Source: Hydrogenophilales bacterium 16-64-40 (GTDB lineage Bacteria; Pseudomonadota; Gammaproteobacteria; Burkholderiales; Thiobacillaceae). From it: DNA of 64,000 nt. The translations under genes and the position numbers were made by a program. Where the stretch lies: NCBI GenBank assembly GCA_002256995.1, contig NCGX01000003.1, positions 209,839-273,838 on the forward strand, written 5' to 3'. A model generated the notes under the pieces. It was not told the DNA's origin. It ran no database searches and saw only the letters and a list, made by a program, of their open reading frames with translations. This document shows, piece after piece, positions 22,132 through 32,736 of the stretch; the first letter of the stretch is position 1; each line of letters starts with the position of its first letter.

Positions 22132-24042
22132 CTAATTACTCAACAGTAGTTCCGCATGGCGCAACTGGTGCCTCTCGCGCACCCGCCGGGTGAAGCCCAC
22201 CCGGTCGAAGAATTCCAGTATCTGGATCGCCAGCTTGCGCCCGCTGCCAATGCGGTCGCGGAAAACGGCGGCTTCCAGCGTGTCGTCTGCCGCCAGTTCG
22301 CGGACGACGACGGCCAGCGCATGCACGGCCTCGCGGGTGAAAAAATGGTCGTGGGCCACCTGGAACACCAGGCCCTGCCGCGCCACTCGCTGCAACAGCA
22401 GGCGCACGGCGCGCTCGTCCGCGCCCAGCGCGGCGGCGATATCGCGCACCCGGGGCGGCTGCCAGGGCACGGCCTCGAGTAGCGGGCGCGCCCTCGCCCA
22501 CAGCCTGTCCTCGTGCGGCAGCAGCGTGACCGTGTGTCCGGGCAGGTGCAGCCACAGGCCGCTGGCCGCGATGCGGCCCGCGGCCAGCAGCTCGTCGGTG
22601 AGCGCCAGAAAGGCCGCGCGCGGCAAGGCCGGGGCAGTCATCCGCCGCAGGCGTTCGCGGTCGACGCCGACCATGTCCGGCACGCGCGCGTGCTCCGCCG
22701 CCAGCGTATCCAGCAGCCGCTGCCCGAGTGCTTCCCACGCGGCCAGGGAAAATCCGCTGGCGAGGCCGCCCTCCTCCACCGTGCGCATCGGCAGGGTCGC
22801 CCACAAGGCGCGGGCGTCGTCCAGGCACAGATTCCAGTTCAGCGCGAAGCGGCGCAAATCCACGCCGGTCGCGCAGCTCTGCAGCGCGGCCAACAGGGCG
22901 TCCGCCGGGTCGCCGGCGTCCAGCGCGCGCAGCAGTTCGAGCCGGGCGGAGGTACGCCGTCCGCGCGCGGGCGGGAAGCTGTCCAGCACCCGGCCGCCGC
23001 CCAGGGTGCGGGTGGCGGACTGGTCGCGCACGATGAAGCGGTCGCCGTGCAGGGCGGCCACGGGTTTGTCCAGCACCAGTTGCACCAGGGTGTCGGCCCC
23101 GGGCGCGATCGCTTCGCCTTCCAGCACCGCCACCCGGCCGGTCACGTCCGCCGCGCCGAGATGGATGTGCACCGGCGTCCAGTGACGCAGCGGCTTGTCC
23201 TCGCTGCCCAGGAGACGCAGCCGGGCGTCGAGCCGGGTCGCCGGCGCGTGCAGGGACTCGGCCAGCACCCAGTCGCCGCGGCGCACGTCCGCCTTGCCGA
23301 AATCCGGCCCCGTCAGGTTGAGCGCGCAGCGCTGCCCGGCCACGCCGGTCTGGACGGGGCGGTCCTGGGCATGGATGCCGCGCACCCGCACCGGGATGTT
23401 CGGCGGCGACAGCACCAGTTTGTCCCCCACCGCCACCGTGCCGGCGAATACCGTGCCGGTCACCACCGTGCCGGCGCCCGCGAGGGTGAAGCAGCGGTCC
23501 ACCGCCAGCCGGAAACAACCGCCGGCGGGACGCAGCCGCAAAGCCTGCGCTTCCGCCTCCAGGCGCGCGCGCAACGCGGCCACGCCGCTGCCGGTCAGGG
23601 CCGAAACGGGGTAAATGTCGCTGCCCGCGAGGCTGCTGCCCGCGAGCAGGGCGACGATTTCGGCGTGCGCTTCCGCCAGCCGGCCGGCGCTGACCCGGTC
23701 CACCTTGGTCAAGGCCACCACGCCCCGCTCCAGCCCGAGCAGGTCGAGGATCTGCAAGTGCTCCCGGGTCTGCGGCATGGGACCGTCGTCCGCCGCCACC
23801 GCCAGCAGCGCGAAATCGATGCCGGTGGCGCCCGCCAGCATGTTGTGGATGAATTTCTCGTGGCCCGGCACGTCCACGAAGCCCAGCACGTCGCCGCTGG
23901 GCAGGGGCATGTAGGCGTAGCCCAGGTCGATGGTGATGCCGCGCGCCTTCTCTTCCTTGAGGCGGTCGGCGTCGACGCCGGTCAGAGCCTTGACCAGCGC
24001 GGTTTTGCCATGGTCGATGTGACCCGCGGTGCCGACGATCAA
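22132..24042 (-). CDS. selB: Selenocysteine-specific elongation factor
   Basis: 636 residues. An EF-Tu-like GTPase domain begins almost at once (G4[10 protein letters not shown], then D-V-P-G-H-E-K-F and T-K-V-D), followed by beta-barrel domains and the C-terminal winged helices that bind the SECIS hairpin. SelB brings Sec-tRNA to in-frame UGA codons. The start is a TTG at 24042 that overlaps the selA stop in TTGA; no ATG or GTG in the right place would keep the GTPase N-terminus. Confidence 0.95.
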   Translation of the reverse strand: MIVGTAGHIDHGKTALVKALTGVDADRLKEEKARGITIDLGYAYMPLPSGDVLGFVDVPGHEKFIHNMLAGATGIDFALLAVAADDGPMPQTREHLQILDLLGLERGVVALTKVDRVSAGRLAEAHAEIVALLAGSSLAGSDIYPVSALTGSGVAALRARLEAEAQALRLRPAGGCFRLAVDRCFTLAGAGTVVTGTVFAGTVAVGDKLVLSPPNIPVRVRGIHAQDRPVQTGVAGQRCALNLTGPDFGKADVRRGDWVLAESLHAPATRLDARLRLLGSEDKPLRHWTPVHIHLGAADVTGRVAVLEGEAIAPGADTLVQLVLDKPVAALHGDRFIVRDQSATRTLGGGRVLDSFPPARGRRTSARLELLRALDAGDPADALLAALQSCATGVDLRRFALNWNLCLDDARALWATLPMRTVEEGGLASGFSLAAWEALGQRLLDTLAAEHARVPDMVGVDRERLRRMTAPALPRAAFLALTDELLAAGRIAASGLWLHLPGHTVTLLPHEDRLWARARPLLEAVPWQPPRVRDIAAALGADERAVRLLLQRVARQGLVFQVAHDHFFTREAVHALAVVVRELAADDTLEAAVFRDRIGSGRKLAIQILEFFDRVGFTRRVRERHQLRHAELLLSN

Positions 24043-25475
24043 AAGCGCAGGTCCCCGAGTTGTGCGCGCAGCAAGTCGGGCTGTTCCAGGCAGCGCAGGT
24101 CGAGGCAGAACGCGCCTTCGCTCACCCGGCCGATCACCGGAACCGGCAGCCTGCGGAAGGCCAGCTCGATTGCCTTGAGGGCGCTGCCCTCGCCCTTGCC
24201 GCGGCGAAGCGGCGTCATGGCGAGGCAGAAGCTGGGCAGGCGATCGACCGGCAGCGAACCGCTGCCGATCTGGCTGTGGCAGGGGCGCACCTCGACCTGC
24301 GCCGTGCCCGCCAGCGCCGCGCTCACGGCGGGCGACAGGGCGTGGGCGCTGCGCTCGATGTCGGCGCCGGCCCGCGTCAGCAGTCGCAGCGTGGGCAGCC
24401 GCGCCGCCAGCCGGTCCGGATCGCGGTAGAGCTGCAGCACCGCCTCGAGTGCGGCGAGGGTCATCTTGTCCACCCGCAGCGCGCGTTTCAGCGGGTTTTT
24501 CTTGATTCTGGCAATCAGTTCGCGGCGTCCCACCAGAATGCCCGCCTGCGGCCCGCCCAGCAGCTTGTCGCCGCTGAAAGTGATGAGATCGACGCCGGCG
24601 GCCAGGGAATCCATCGGGGTAGGTTCCTGCGGCAGGCCATGGTCGCGCAAATTGACCAGAGTACCGCTGCCCAGGTCCACCATAAAGGGGAGGCCATGCT
24701 GGTGGGCAAGATCCGCCAGCGCCTTTTCCTCCACCGTAGCGGTGAAACCCTGGATGGCGTAATTGCTGGTATGCACTTTCAGTAACAGGCCGGTTTTGGC
24801 GTCGATGGCCTCGGCGTAATCCTTGAGGTGGGTACGATTGGTGGTGCCTACCTCGCGCAGCCGGCAACCAGCCCGCGCCATGATGTCGGGCACCCGGAAG
24901 GAACCGCCGATTTCCACCAGTTCGCCGCGCGAGACGATCACCTGCTTGCGCAGCCCCAGGCTGTTGAGCGCGAGGAACACGGCGGCGGCGTTGTTGTTGA
25001 CCACGGTGGCCGCTTCCGCGCCGGTGATTTCGCGCAGCAGCGGCTCGATCAGGTCGTCGCGGTCGCCGCGCGCGCCGCCCGTCAGGTCGTATTCCAGATT
25101 GCAGGCCTGGGTGGCCGCCGCCACCACCGCCGACACCGCCTCGTCCGGCAGGCGCGCACGCCCCAGGTTGGTGTGCAGCACGGTGCCGGTGAGATTCAGC
25201 ACCGGGCGCAGACGGGGCTGCCGGGCCGCAACCAGGCGTTGCTCCAGAACGGCTGCCAGCCGGGTTTCCGCGAAGGCGTCGGCGGGCAGCTCCAGCTTGC
25301 CGGAGAGGCCCTCGCGCAGTTCCGCCAGCAGTTGCCGCACCGCATCCAGCGTGAGCATCCGGCCATGCGCCTCGGTCAGCACGCGCACCGCGGGCAGGTT
25401 GAGCACCCGGTCTACCGACGGAATGGCGGGCATCGTCCCCGCCTTGCCGCCGCGGCCGGCAGGAGCCAGACTCAT
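24039..25475 (-). CDS. selA: L-seryl-tRNA(Sec) selenium transferase
   Basis: 478 residues, normal SelA length. A PLP enzyme that converts seryl-tRNA(Sec) to selenocysteyl-tRNA using selenophosphate. The PLP lysine is in [12 protein letters not shown]. The ATG at 25475 overlaps the fdhE stop (ATGA) and the stop overlaps selB, so fdhE-selA-selB are tightly coupled. Selenophosphate synthetase (selD) is not in the window. Confidence 0.95.
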   Translation of the reverse strand: MSLAPAGRGGKAGTMPAIPSVDRVLNLPAVRVLTEAHGRMLTLDAVRQLLAELREGLSGKLELPADAFAETRLAAVLEQRLVAARQPRLRPVLNLTGTVLHTNLGRARLPDEAVSAVVAAATQACNLEYDLTGGARGDRDDLIEPLLREITGAEAATVVNNNAAAVFLALNSLGLRKQVIVSRGELVEIGGSFRVPDIMARAGCRLREVGTTNRTHLKDYAEAIDAKTGLLLKVHTSNYAIQGFTATVEEKALADLAHQHGLPFMVDLGSGTLVNLRDHGLPQEPTPMDSLAAGVDLITFSGDKLLGGPQAGILVGRRELIARIKKNPLKRALRVDKMTLAALEAVLQLYRDPDRLAARLPTLRLLTRAGADIERSAHALSPAVSAALAGTAQVEVRPCHSQIGSGSLPVDRLPSFCLAMTPLRRGKGEGSALKAIELAFRRLPVPVIGRVSEGAFCLDLRCLEQPDLLRAQLGDLRF

Positions 25476-26395
25476 GCGTCGGCGTCGCCCGGGAACAACA
25501 ACAGATTGGGCCCGCTGCGCAGAAAGCCCGCTTCGTCCATGAGAATATCCAGGGCCAGGGTCGCCAGGTCGTCGGCGACGGGGTCCACTGCCGGATTTTT
25601 TTCCATATTGAGAATTTTCAGGTAGCTCCTGCATTCGTCGCAAGCCTCCGCCTTGACCGCTTCGTCGCCCCCTTCGACGCCGAAATAGGCGATGCCCTTG
25701 GTGGATTCGCAGTGGCTGCATTTGACGCGCACCATATTCCACTCGCTGGCGCACAGCGAGCAATGCAGATAGCGCAGCCCCTGCTCCGCGCCGCCGATGC
25801 GCACCATGCTGGCGCCGGGCAGGGAGCCGCAGGCCGGGCACAGCGTGTGCGCCTCGGGACGGGAAAAATCCGCCTGCTCCAGGGCCGTGGCCAGACGCAC
25901 CCAGTAAACCTGAAGCGCCGCCCCCACCAGGGGCGCCGCCGCCAGGTCCAGTCCGGCGTAATCCCCATCCAGCAGCCGGTCGGCGAAGGCTTCCAGATCC
26001 GCCTCGGGCAGCGCTGCAAGCCGCTGCATGGCGGCGCGGGTGGCGTCGTTGGCCTGGCTCTCCACCTGCGCCAGGAGACTGTGCAAGCCCTCGCGCCAAC
26101 TCGGATCGCGGCGCAGGGTTTGCGTGCCCAGCGGCGGCATGCCGTGCGCCTTGCACAGCTTGATTTGCCCGGCGCCGGGCAGCACCGGCGCGCCCTGGGC
26201 ATCCAGTGTGCGCTGCTGGGCCTCGGCCAGATGTCCCATGAAGCGCAAAAAATCCGCCATGACGTGGCCTTGGGCCAGCGTCATGAAACGCCGCGCCCGC
26301 AGGCCGAAAACCGCCGCGCGCTCGGCGCGGCGCAGAAAGGGCGCCTCCGCCCCGTGCGGCGGGATCACGCCGGGCTCAATAATGGTAGTAGCCAT
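25472..26395 (-). CDS. fdhE: Formate dehydrogenase accessory protein FdhE
   Basis: 307 residues. Contains four Cys-x-x-Cys motifs (C-P-A-C, C-S-L-C, C-S-H-C, C-D-E-C) between about residues 190 and 265, the rubredoxin-like metal site of FdhE. FdhE is needed for assembly of respiratory selenium/molybdenum formate dehydrogenase. It is placed between the gamma subunit gene (15 bp apart) and selA. Confidence 0.94.
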   Translation of the reverse strand: MATTIIEPGVIPPHGAEAPFLRRAERAAVFGLRARRFMTLAQGHVMADFLRFMGHLAEAQQRTLDAQGAPVLPGAGQIKLCKAHGMPPLGTQTLRRDPSWREGLHSLLAQVESQANDATRAAMQRLAALPEADLEAFADRLLDGDYAGLDLAAAPLVGAALQVYWVRLATALEQADFSRPEAHTLCPACGSLPGASMVRIGGAEQGLRYLHCSLCASEWNMVRVKCSHCESTKGIAYFGVEGGDEAVKAEACDECRSYLKILNMEKNPAVDPVADDLATLALDILMDEAGFLRSGPNLLLFPGDADA

Positions 26396-26410
26396 GCGTA
26401 TTCCTTTATT

Positions 26411-27049
26411 TTACTTGTCGCGCTTGCTGACTTCGTCACACCACGCAGCGTGATGATGCTTGGCCCAGGCATGCGTGACGGTGCCGCGGGTCATGGCGCG
26501 CATGGAGCCTTTCACCCACATGGTGCCGGCATAGATATGAACGATGATGCCGGCAATGATGACGAATGCCGCCACCGCATGCAACAGTACTGCAAGCCGC
26601 GCCACAACAATCGGCACCAGGGGCGCGAAGTAAGGTTGCCACATAAGCACGCCGGTGATCAACAGCAAGGGAATGCAGACCACCATGGTCCAGAACAGAT
26701 ATTTCTGGCCGGCATTGTAATGCCCTACCGGCAGCAGTTTTTCGTGACGATTGGCAAGTACGTCGACTATCTGCTTCATCCATTTACGATCATTGTCGGT
26801 GATGTAATTGAGCTTCCAGAACCGCAGCATCATGCCGGCAAATCCGGCAAACATGACCACGCCGATGAAAGGATGCAGGATGCGCGTCCAGGTGCCGCCG
26901 CCGAGCAAATGGGTGAGAAAGAAAAACGCCGGATGGAACAGCGCGAGGCCGCTCAACGCCAGCAGGATGAAAGTGATTGCGACGAACCAGTGATTAAACC
27001 GGTCGGAAGCGGTGTAACGCTTAATCAATACGGATGATGACTTGGCCAT
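26411..27049 (-). CDS. fdnI: Formate dehydrogenase gamma subunit, cytochrome b556
   Basis: 212 residues with four membrane helices (about 20-40, 55-75, 115-135, 150-175). Conserved histidines in D-R-F-N-H-W and in the later helices would hold the two hemes b. It passes electrons from the beta subunit to the quinone pool. 63 bp after fdnH. Confidence 0.93.
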   Translation of the reverse strand: MAKSSSVLIKRYTASDRFNHWFVAITFILLALSGLALFHPAFFFLTHLLGGGTWTRILHPFIGVVMFAGFAGMMLRFWKLNYITDNDRKWMKQIVDVLANRHEKLLPVGHYNAGQKYLFWTMVVCIPLLLITGVLMWQPYFAPLVPIVVARLAVLLHAVAAFVIIAGIIVHIYAGTMWVKGSMRAMTRGTVTHAWAKHHHAAWCDEVSKRDK

Positions 27050-27112
27050 GATTGCTCCTGGTCGAAAATTTTTTCAGGAAGACCGCCGGAGCGGAAACAC
27101 TCGGCGGGAGAA

Positions 27113-27982
27113 TCAAACTTCTTCCTCTTCGTCATGGGTCTCGGTGGGCCCCACGGTTACGAAGTGGAAGAAACCGGCCAGCGCCACCACCCCCAGAGCC
27201 AGGGACATGAGCGGCTTGGTGACCCCCTTCCACAGCGACACCATCGGACTGATGGCCGGATCCTTGGGCAAACCGTGGTAGAGCTCCGGCTGGTCGGCGT
27301 GTTGCAGCACATACATCACATGGGTGCCGCCCACGCCTTGCGGATCGTACAGACCGGCCTTGCCATAGCCGCGTTCCTTGAGATCGACAACGCGTTCTTC
27401 GGCATGCTGGATCATGTCTTCCTTGCTGCCGAACACGATCGCCCCGGTCGGGCAGGTTTTCACGCAGGCCGGCTCCATGCCCACGCCGACGCGATCGGAA
27501 CAGAGCGTGCACTTGTAGGCCTTGTTATCCTTCTTGGAAATGCGCGGAACGTTGAACGGACAGCCGGCGATGCAGTAGCCGCAGCCGATACAGTGCTCCT
27601 GCTGGAAGTCGACGATGCCGTTGCTGTGCTGGATGATCGCGCCGGGCGACGGGCAGGCCTTGAGGCAGCCCGGGTCGGCGCAATGCATGCAGCCGTCCTT
27701 GCGGATCAGCCACTCCAGCTTGCCCTGCTCCACTTCCACTTCCGAGTACCGCATCACGGTCCAGGAATTTTCCGTGAGGTCGCGCGGGTTGTCGTAGGTG
27801 CCGGCATTGCTGCCGACCTCGTCCCGGATGTCGTTCCACTCCATGCAGGCCGTCTGGCACGCCTTGCAGCCGATGCATTTGGAGATGTCGATCAGCTTGG
27901 CCACTTCCGTGGTCTGGCGCACGCTCGGGGAAGGCGTGGTGGTGGCGGAACGGCGCTGGATGTCCAAAGTTTGTAATGCCAT
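27113..27982 (-). CDS. fdnH: Formate dehydrogenase iron-sulfur (beta) subunit
   Basis: 289 residues with four [4Fe-4S] cysteine clusters ([36 protein letters not shown]...C-V-K-T-C) and a C-terminal membrane helix at about residues 255-275, as in E. coli FdnH. It transfers electrons from the catalytic subunit to the cytochrome. 12 bp after fdnG. Confidence 0.95.
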   Translation of the reverse strand: MALQTLDIQRRSATTTPSPSVRQTTEVAKLIDISKCIGCKACQTACMEWNDIRDEVGSNAGTYDNPRDLTENSWTVMRYSEVEVEQGKLEWLIRKDGCMHCADPGCLKACPSPGAIIQHSNGIVDFQQEHCIGCGYCIAGCPFNVPRISKKDNKAYKCTLCSDRVGVGMEPACVKTCPTGAIVFGSKEDMIQHAEERVVDLKERGYGKAGLYDPQGVGGTHVMYVLQHADQPELYHGLPKDPAISPMVSLWKGVTKPLMSLALGVVALAGFFHFVTVGPTETHDEEEEV

Positions 27983-27994
27983 GATCCGCCTTCC

Positions 27995-30900
27995 TTATGC
28001 TTTCTCGATGTTGACCAGAAACGACTTGAACTCCGGCGTCTGGGTGTTCGCATCGCCGACGAAAGGCGTCAGGGTGTTGGCCAGGTAGCCGTTCTTGGCC
28101 ACGCCCTTGAAGCCCCAATGGATCGGGATGCCCACGGTATGGACCTTCCTGCCGTCGACGTCGAGCATCCTGATCCGCTTGGTCACCACCGCCACCGCCA
28201 CGATATGGCCCCGGTTCGAGCTCACCTTGATCCGGTCGCCGGCGCTGATGCCTTTCGCCTTGGCCAGATCCTCGCCGATCTCGACGAATTGCTCCGGCTG
28301 GAGAATCGCATTGAGCTTGGCGTGCTTGGTCCAGTAGTGAAAGTGCTCGGTCAGGCGGTAGGTGGTTCCCACATACGGGAATTCCGCGGCCTTGCCGAAA
28401 GCTTCCATATCCCCCTTGAACACCCGCGCAGCCGGATTGCTGACGACCCTGGGATGCAGGGGATTGGTGTCGATCGGCGTTTCGAACGGCTCGTAATGCT
28501 CGGGGAACGGGCCCTCCGCCATCTTGTCGACGGCGAACAGGCGCGCCACGCCTTCCGGATTCATGATGAACGGGCCCATGCCTGCCTCCGGCGGCGAATC
28601 CAGGCTGAAGTCGGGGATGTCGTTGCCGGCCCACTTGCTGCCGTCCCAGCCGACCACCTTGCGTTTGGGATCCCACGGCTTGCCGGACGGGTCGCAAGAG
28701 GCGCGGTTGTATATGATGCGCCGATTCGCCGGCCAGGCGTAAGCCCAGTTAAGAGTGTTGCCCAGGCCGCTCGGGTCGGAATTGTCGCGCCGCTCCATCA
28801 GGTTGCCCGCCTGCGACCAGGCGCCGGAGAAAATCCAGCAACCGCTGGCGGTGGAACCGTCGTCGCGCAGCTGGGCGAAGCTCGCCAACTGCTCGCCGGC
28901 TTTGACCAGCACCCTGGCCGGATCCTTCGGATCCAGCAGATCGGTCAGCGCCTTGCCGTTCAATTCCTTGGCGAGCTCTTCGGGAGAAGGGTTGTCAGGA
29001 ATCCTGTAGGGCCAGGCGGTGTTAAGGATCGCATCGGGGAAAGCGCCGCCTTCCTGCTTGTACATCTCGCGCAGCCTGAGGAACAGGCCGGCCATGATCT
29101 CGGCATCGTTTCTGGCTTCGCCCGGCGCGTCGGCGCCTTTGTAATGCCATTGCATCACCCGGCTGGAACTGACCAGTGAACCCTCTTCTTCCGCGAAGCA
29201 GGTGGAAGGCAGGCGGAACACTTCGGTCTGAATGCCGGAGGGGTCGACGTCGTTGAATTCGCCGAAATTCTTCCAGAACTCGGATGTTTCCGTCGCCAGC
29301 GGATCGATCACCACCAGGTATTTCAGCCTGGCCAGCGCCGCGCCGATTTTGGCCTTGTTCGGGAACGACGCCAGCGGATTGAAGCCCTGGGCGAAATAGC
29401 CGTTCATCTTGCCCTGGTGCATCATCTCGAACACCTGCAGCACGTCGTAGACCTTGTCCAGCTTGGGCAGCCAGTCATAGCACCAGTTGTTTTCCCTGGT
29501 GGCGGCGTCGCCGTACCAGGACTTCATCAGGCTGATGTGGAACTTGGGATAGTTTTGCCAGTAGCTCATCTGGCCGGGACGCAGCGGTTTCAGCGCGCGG
29601 CTCGCCAGAAAAGTCCCAAAATCCTGCTCCTTCTCGCCCGCCAGCGTCATGTAACCGGGCAGCGTATTGGAAAGCAGCCCCAGATCGGTCAATCCCTGAA
29701 TGTTGGAATGGCCGCGCAGCGCATTGATACCGCCGCCCGCCATGCCCATGTTGCCCAGCAGTATCTGGATCATCGCCATAGTCCGGATATTCTGGGAGCC
29801 GATGGAGTGCTGCGTCCAGCCCAACGCGTACAGGAACGTGGTGGTCTTGTTGGGCGCTGCGGTTTCCGCGATCATCTCGCAGACATGGAGGAACTGTTCC
29901 TTGGGCGTACCGGTAATCCTGGACACCATTTCCGGCGTGTAGCGGGAATAGTGCTGCTTCATCAGATTGAAGACGCAGCGCGGATTCTGCAGGGTTTCAT
30001 CCGCCAGCACGAATCCGTCCGCGCCCTTCTGGTAGGACCAGGAAGTCTTGTCGTAGCTGCGCGTCTCCTCGTCGTAGCCGGAGAACAGACCGTCGCCGAA
30101 ATCGTAGTCGCCATGAACCAGGAAGGTCGCGTCGGAATATTTTTTGACGTATTCGTGTTGAATCTTGTCATGGGTCAACAGATAGTTGATCATGCCGCCC
30201 AGGAACGCGATATCGCTGCCCGAGCGGATCGGCGCATAGTAGTCGGACACCGCCGCTGAGCGGGTGAAGCGCGGGTCGACCACAATCAGCCTGGCCTTGT
30301 TGTGCGCCTTGGCTTCCGTCACCCACTTGAAACCGCATGGGTGCGCTTCAGCGGCATTGCCGCCCATGATCACAATTACATTTGCATTCTTGATATCGAC
30401 CCAATGATTGGTCATCGCGCCGCGGCCGAACGTAGGGGCAAGACTTGCCACCGTAGGTCCGTGTCAAACGCGCGCTTGGTTGTCGACTGCCAGTATGCCG
30501 AGGTTGCGCACCACCTTGTGGGTCAGGTAGCCGGACTCGTTGGAAGCGGCCGAAGCTGCCAGGAAACCGGTGGTCAGCCAGCGGTTGACGGTCAGGCCGT
30601 CGTCGGTCCGGGCAACGAAATTCTTGTCGCGGTCGGCTTTCATGTGCCTGGCAATACGCGTCAAGGCAGCATCCCAGGAAATGCGCTTCCATTCATTGGA
30701 ACCGGCTTCGCGCACTTCCGGATATTTGAGGCGGTTGGGGCTGTGAATGAAATCCAGCAGGCCCGCGCCTTTCGGGCACAGGGTGCCGCGGTTCACCGGG
30801 TGGTCCGGATCGCCTTCGATGTGGATGATCTCCGATTTGGCGTTCTTGGACGTGTCGCCCAGGCTGTACATGAGAATGCCGCAGCCTACCGAGCAGTAGG

Positions 30901-31051
30901 GGCAGGTATTGCGGGTTTCTGTGGCGCGGCTGAGCTTGAATTCCCGCGCCTCCGCCAGCGCCGTGCCGGGCGAAAAGCCCATCACGGCCAGGCTGGAACT
31001 GCTGACTCCAGCCGCGCAAATTTTGAAGAATTGCCTTCTGCTGACTTGCAT
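27995..31051 (-). CDS. fdnG: Selenocysteine-containing formate dehydrogenase catalytic subunit
   Basis: 1018 residues when the in-frame TGA at 30464-30466 is read as selenocysteine (Sec196, the same position as in E. coli FdnG). Without recoding the gene would appear as two frames, 30464-31051 and 27995-30451. A Tat signal (S-R-R-Q-F-F-K) opens the protein, so the enzyme faces the periplasm. The [4Fe-4S] motif C-P-Y-C-S-V-G-C-G and the context D-N-Q-A-R-V-U-H-G-P-T-V are diagnostic. It oxidises formate at a molybdenum or tungsten bis-pterin site. First gene of a minus-strand run fdnG-fdnH-fdnI-fdhE-selA-selB-selC, with a sigma54 promoter 57 bp upstream. Confidence 0.96.
30427..30466 (-). promoter_or_regulatory. 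SECIS element and UGA(Sec) codon of fdnG
   Basis: Minus-strand UGA at 30466-30464, followed 14 nt later by a hairpin GGCA-AGUCU-UGCC (30449-30437) whose loop carries the G-U pair bound by SelB in E. coli fdhF/fdnG SECIS elements. The neighbouring selB and selC support its use. Confidence 0.85.
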
Positions 31052-31107
31052 TGTTTTCTCCAGATCAGGTTGACTTGTTGCGATACGAGGACACGCCTGA
31101 AGACGTA

Positions 31108-31123
31108 AGCAAGGGCCATGCCA
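31108..31123 (-). promoter_or_regulatory. Sigma54 promoter of the formate dehydrogenase operon
   Basis: Minus strand TGGCAT-GGCCC-TTGCT, one base from the consensus TGGCAC-N5-TTGCW, ending 57 bp before the fdnG start. The divergent neighbour is a sigma54 activator, so the assignment is well supported. Confidence 0.82.
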
Positions 31124-31178
31124 AGATAAAAACATCCGAATAAACAAATACCAGTTCGGTTTCGCGCCGCCCGGAATG

Positions 31179-31210
31179 GACAAAATGTCTCACCGCACGG
31201 ACAATTTGGC
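31179..31210. promoter_or_regulatory. Two phased dyads, putative activator sites
   Basis: GACA-AAA-TGTC at 31179-31189 (perfect dyad) and GACA-ATT-TGGC at 31200-31210 (one mismatch). Their centres are 21 bp apart, two helical turns, and they lie 55-100 bp upstream of the sigma54 element. They are candidate binding sites for the adjacent response regulator. Confidence 0.5.
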
Positions 31211-31352
31211 GCAAGATGCAAGACGACAGGCGAACCAGAGCAGGCATCACCCTGCACCGAACGATCGCACAGCGCACAGGATAGGGGTTCCGGGCAGCGC
31301 GTCCGCCATGAACGCCCGCGCCCAACGCACCCACGCCATCAGGAGACGAACC

Positions 31353-32735
31353 ATGCCCCGCCCCCTTCCTCCCGCGCATTCGCCCGAGGCGCCGACATAC
31401 GCCGGATTCGATTCCTGGCAGGAATACGCCGTGCTGGTGGTCGACGACGAAAGCGGCATGCGCAACTTCCTCGGCCGCGCGCTCACCAGCCGCTGCGGAA
31501 CGGTGCGAACCGCCGCCAGCGCCGAGGAGGGCGCGCGACTGGTGGAAGAACAGCACATCGACCTCATCATTCTGGACATTTCCCTGCCCGGAAAATCCGG
31601 CATCGAGTGGCTGCACGAACTGCGCCAGACCGGCTTTCACGGCGATGTGATCCTCATCACCGCCTTCGCCGACATGGACACCGCCATTGGCGCCCTGCGC
31701 GGCGGCGCCAGCGATTTCATCCTGAAACCGTTCCGCATCGACCAGCTCCTTGCCGCCATGGGCCGCGCGTTCGACCGCGCCCGTCTGGCCCGGGACAATT
31801 TCGTGCTGCGGCGCGCGGTCACGGCGTTTTCCGAGGTCACGGAGCTGGTGGGTGACTCGCCCGCCATGCGCGACATCCGCACAATGGTCGGCCGCCTGGC
31901 AGGCGTTCCCAGCACGGTATTGATCAGCGGCGAATCCGGCACCGGCAAGGAAGTGGTGGCGCGCGGGCTGCACCGCCACAGCCCGCGCGCCGCGCATCCC
32001 TTCGTGCCCATCAACTGCGGCGCCATCGCCCAGGAGCTGATCGAAAGCGAGCTGTTCGGCCACGTGAAGGGCGCCTTCACCGGCTCCGGCGGGGAACGCA
32101 AGGGACTGTTCTTCTACGCCCACGGCGGCACCCTGTTTCTGGACGAGGTAGGGGAGTTGCCGCCAGCCATGCAGACCAAGCTGCTGCGCGCGCTGGAGGA
32201 AAAAAAGATCCGCCCGGTCGGCGCCGAGCGCGAGCTTCCGGTGGACGTGCGCATCCTCGCCGCCACCAACCGCAACCTCGCGCAGGAAGTCCGGCAGGGG
32301 CGCTTCCGCCAGGACCTGTTCTACCGGCTGGACGTGGTCAGCATCCACATCCCCCCGCTGCGCGAGCGGCGCGACGACATCCTGCCCCTGGCCCGGCATT
32401 TCATGAACACGCTGTCCGCCCAGCTGGGCGTCGCCCCCCTTGCCATCGACGACGATCCCGCCCTGCTCGGTTACGACTGGCCCGGCAACGCGCGCGAACT
32501 CAGGAACCTGATCGAGCGCTCGCTGATCCTGGGCGGTTTCCCGGGCGGCGGCGCGAACCCTGTTCGGGCGCCCGCCGTTTCGGCCCAGGCCAGCGCCACC
32601 CTGGAGGACATGGAAAAACAGCACATCCTCCAGGTGCTCGGCAAGGTGGCCGGCAACAAGTCGGAGGCCGCACGCATCCTCGGCATTTCCCGCAAGACCC
32701 TGGAACGCAAGTGCAGCCTCTGGCAAGGCCAGTAG
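31353..32735 (+). CDS. Sigma54-dependent response regulator (NtrC family), likely activator of fdn
   Basis: 460 residues: receiver domain (about 26-140, phosphoacceptor D75 in I-I-L-D-I-S), AAA+ domain with G-E-S-G-T-G-K-E and the sigma54-contact loop G-A-F-T-G-S, and a C-terminal Fis-type helix-turn-helix (L-G-I-S-R-K-T-L-E-R). The ATG at 31353 is chosen for its AGGAG site; an ATG at 31176 in the same frame would place the dyads inside the gene. Divergent from fdnG and adjacent to its kinase, it probably activates the formate dehydrogenase operon in response to the kinase's signal. Confidence 0.9.
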   Translation: MPRPLPPAHSPEAPTYAGFDSWQEYAVLVVDDESGMRNFLGRALTSRCGTVRTAASAEEGARLVEEQHIDLIILDISLPGKSGIEWLHELRQTGFHGDVILITAFADMDTAIGALRGGASDFILKPFRIDQLLAAMGRAFDRARLARDNFVLRRAVTAFSEVTELVGDSPAMRDIRTMVGRLAGVPSTVLISGESGTGKEVVARGLHRHSPRAAHPFVPINCGAIAQELIESELFGHVKGAFTGSGGERKGLFFYAHGGTLFLDEVGELPPAMQTKLLRALEEKKIRPVGAERELPVDVRILAATNRNLAQEVRQGRFRQDLFYRLDVVSIHIPPLRERRDDILPLARHFMNTLSAQLGVAPLAIDDDPALLGYDWPGNARELRNLIERSLILGGFPGGGANPVRAPAVSAQASATLEDMEKQHILQVLGKVAGNKSEAARILGISRKTLERKCSLWQGQ

Positions 32736-32736
32736 C

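Noticed and set aside
30464-30466. TGA in fdnG as a nonsense mutation
   Set aside because: It matches the selenocysteine position of FdnG exactly, with a SECIS-like hairpin and selA, selB and selC adjacent.
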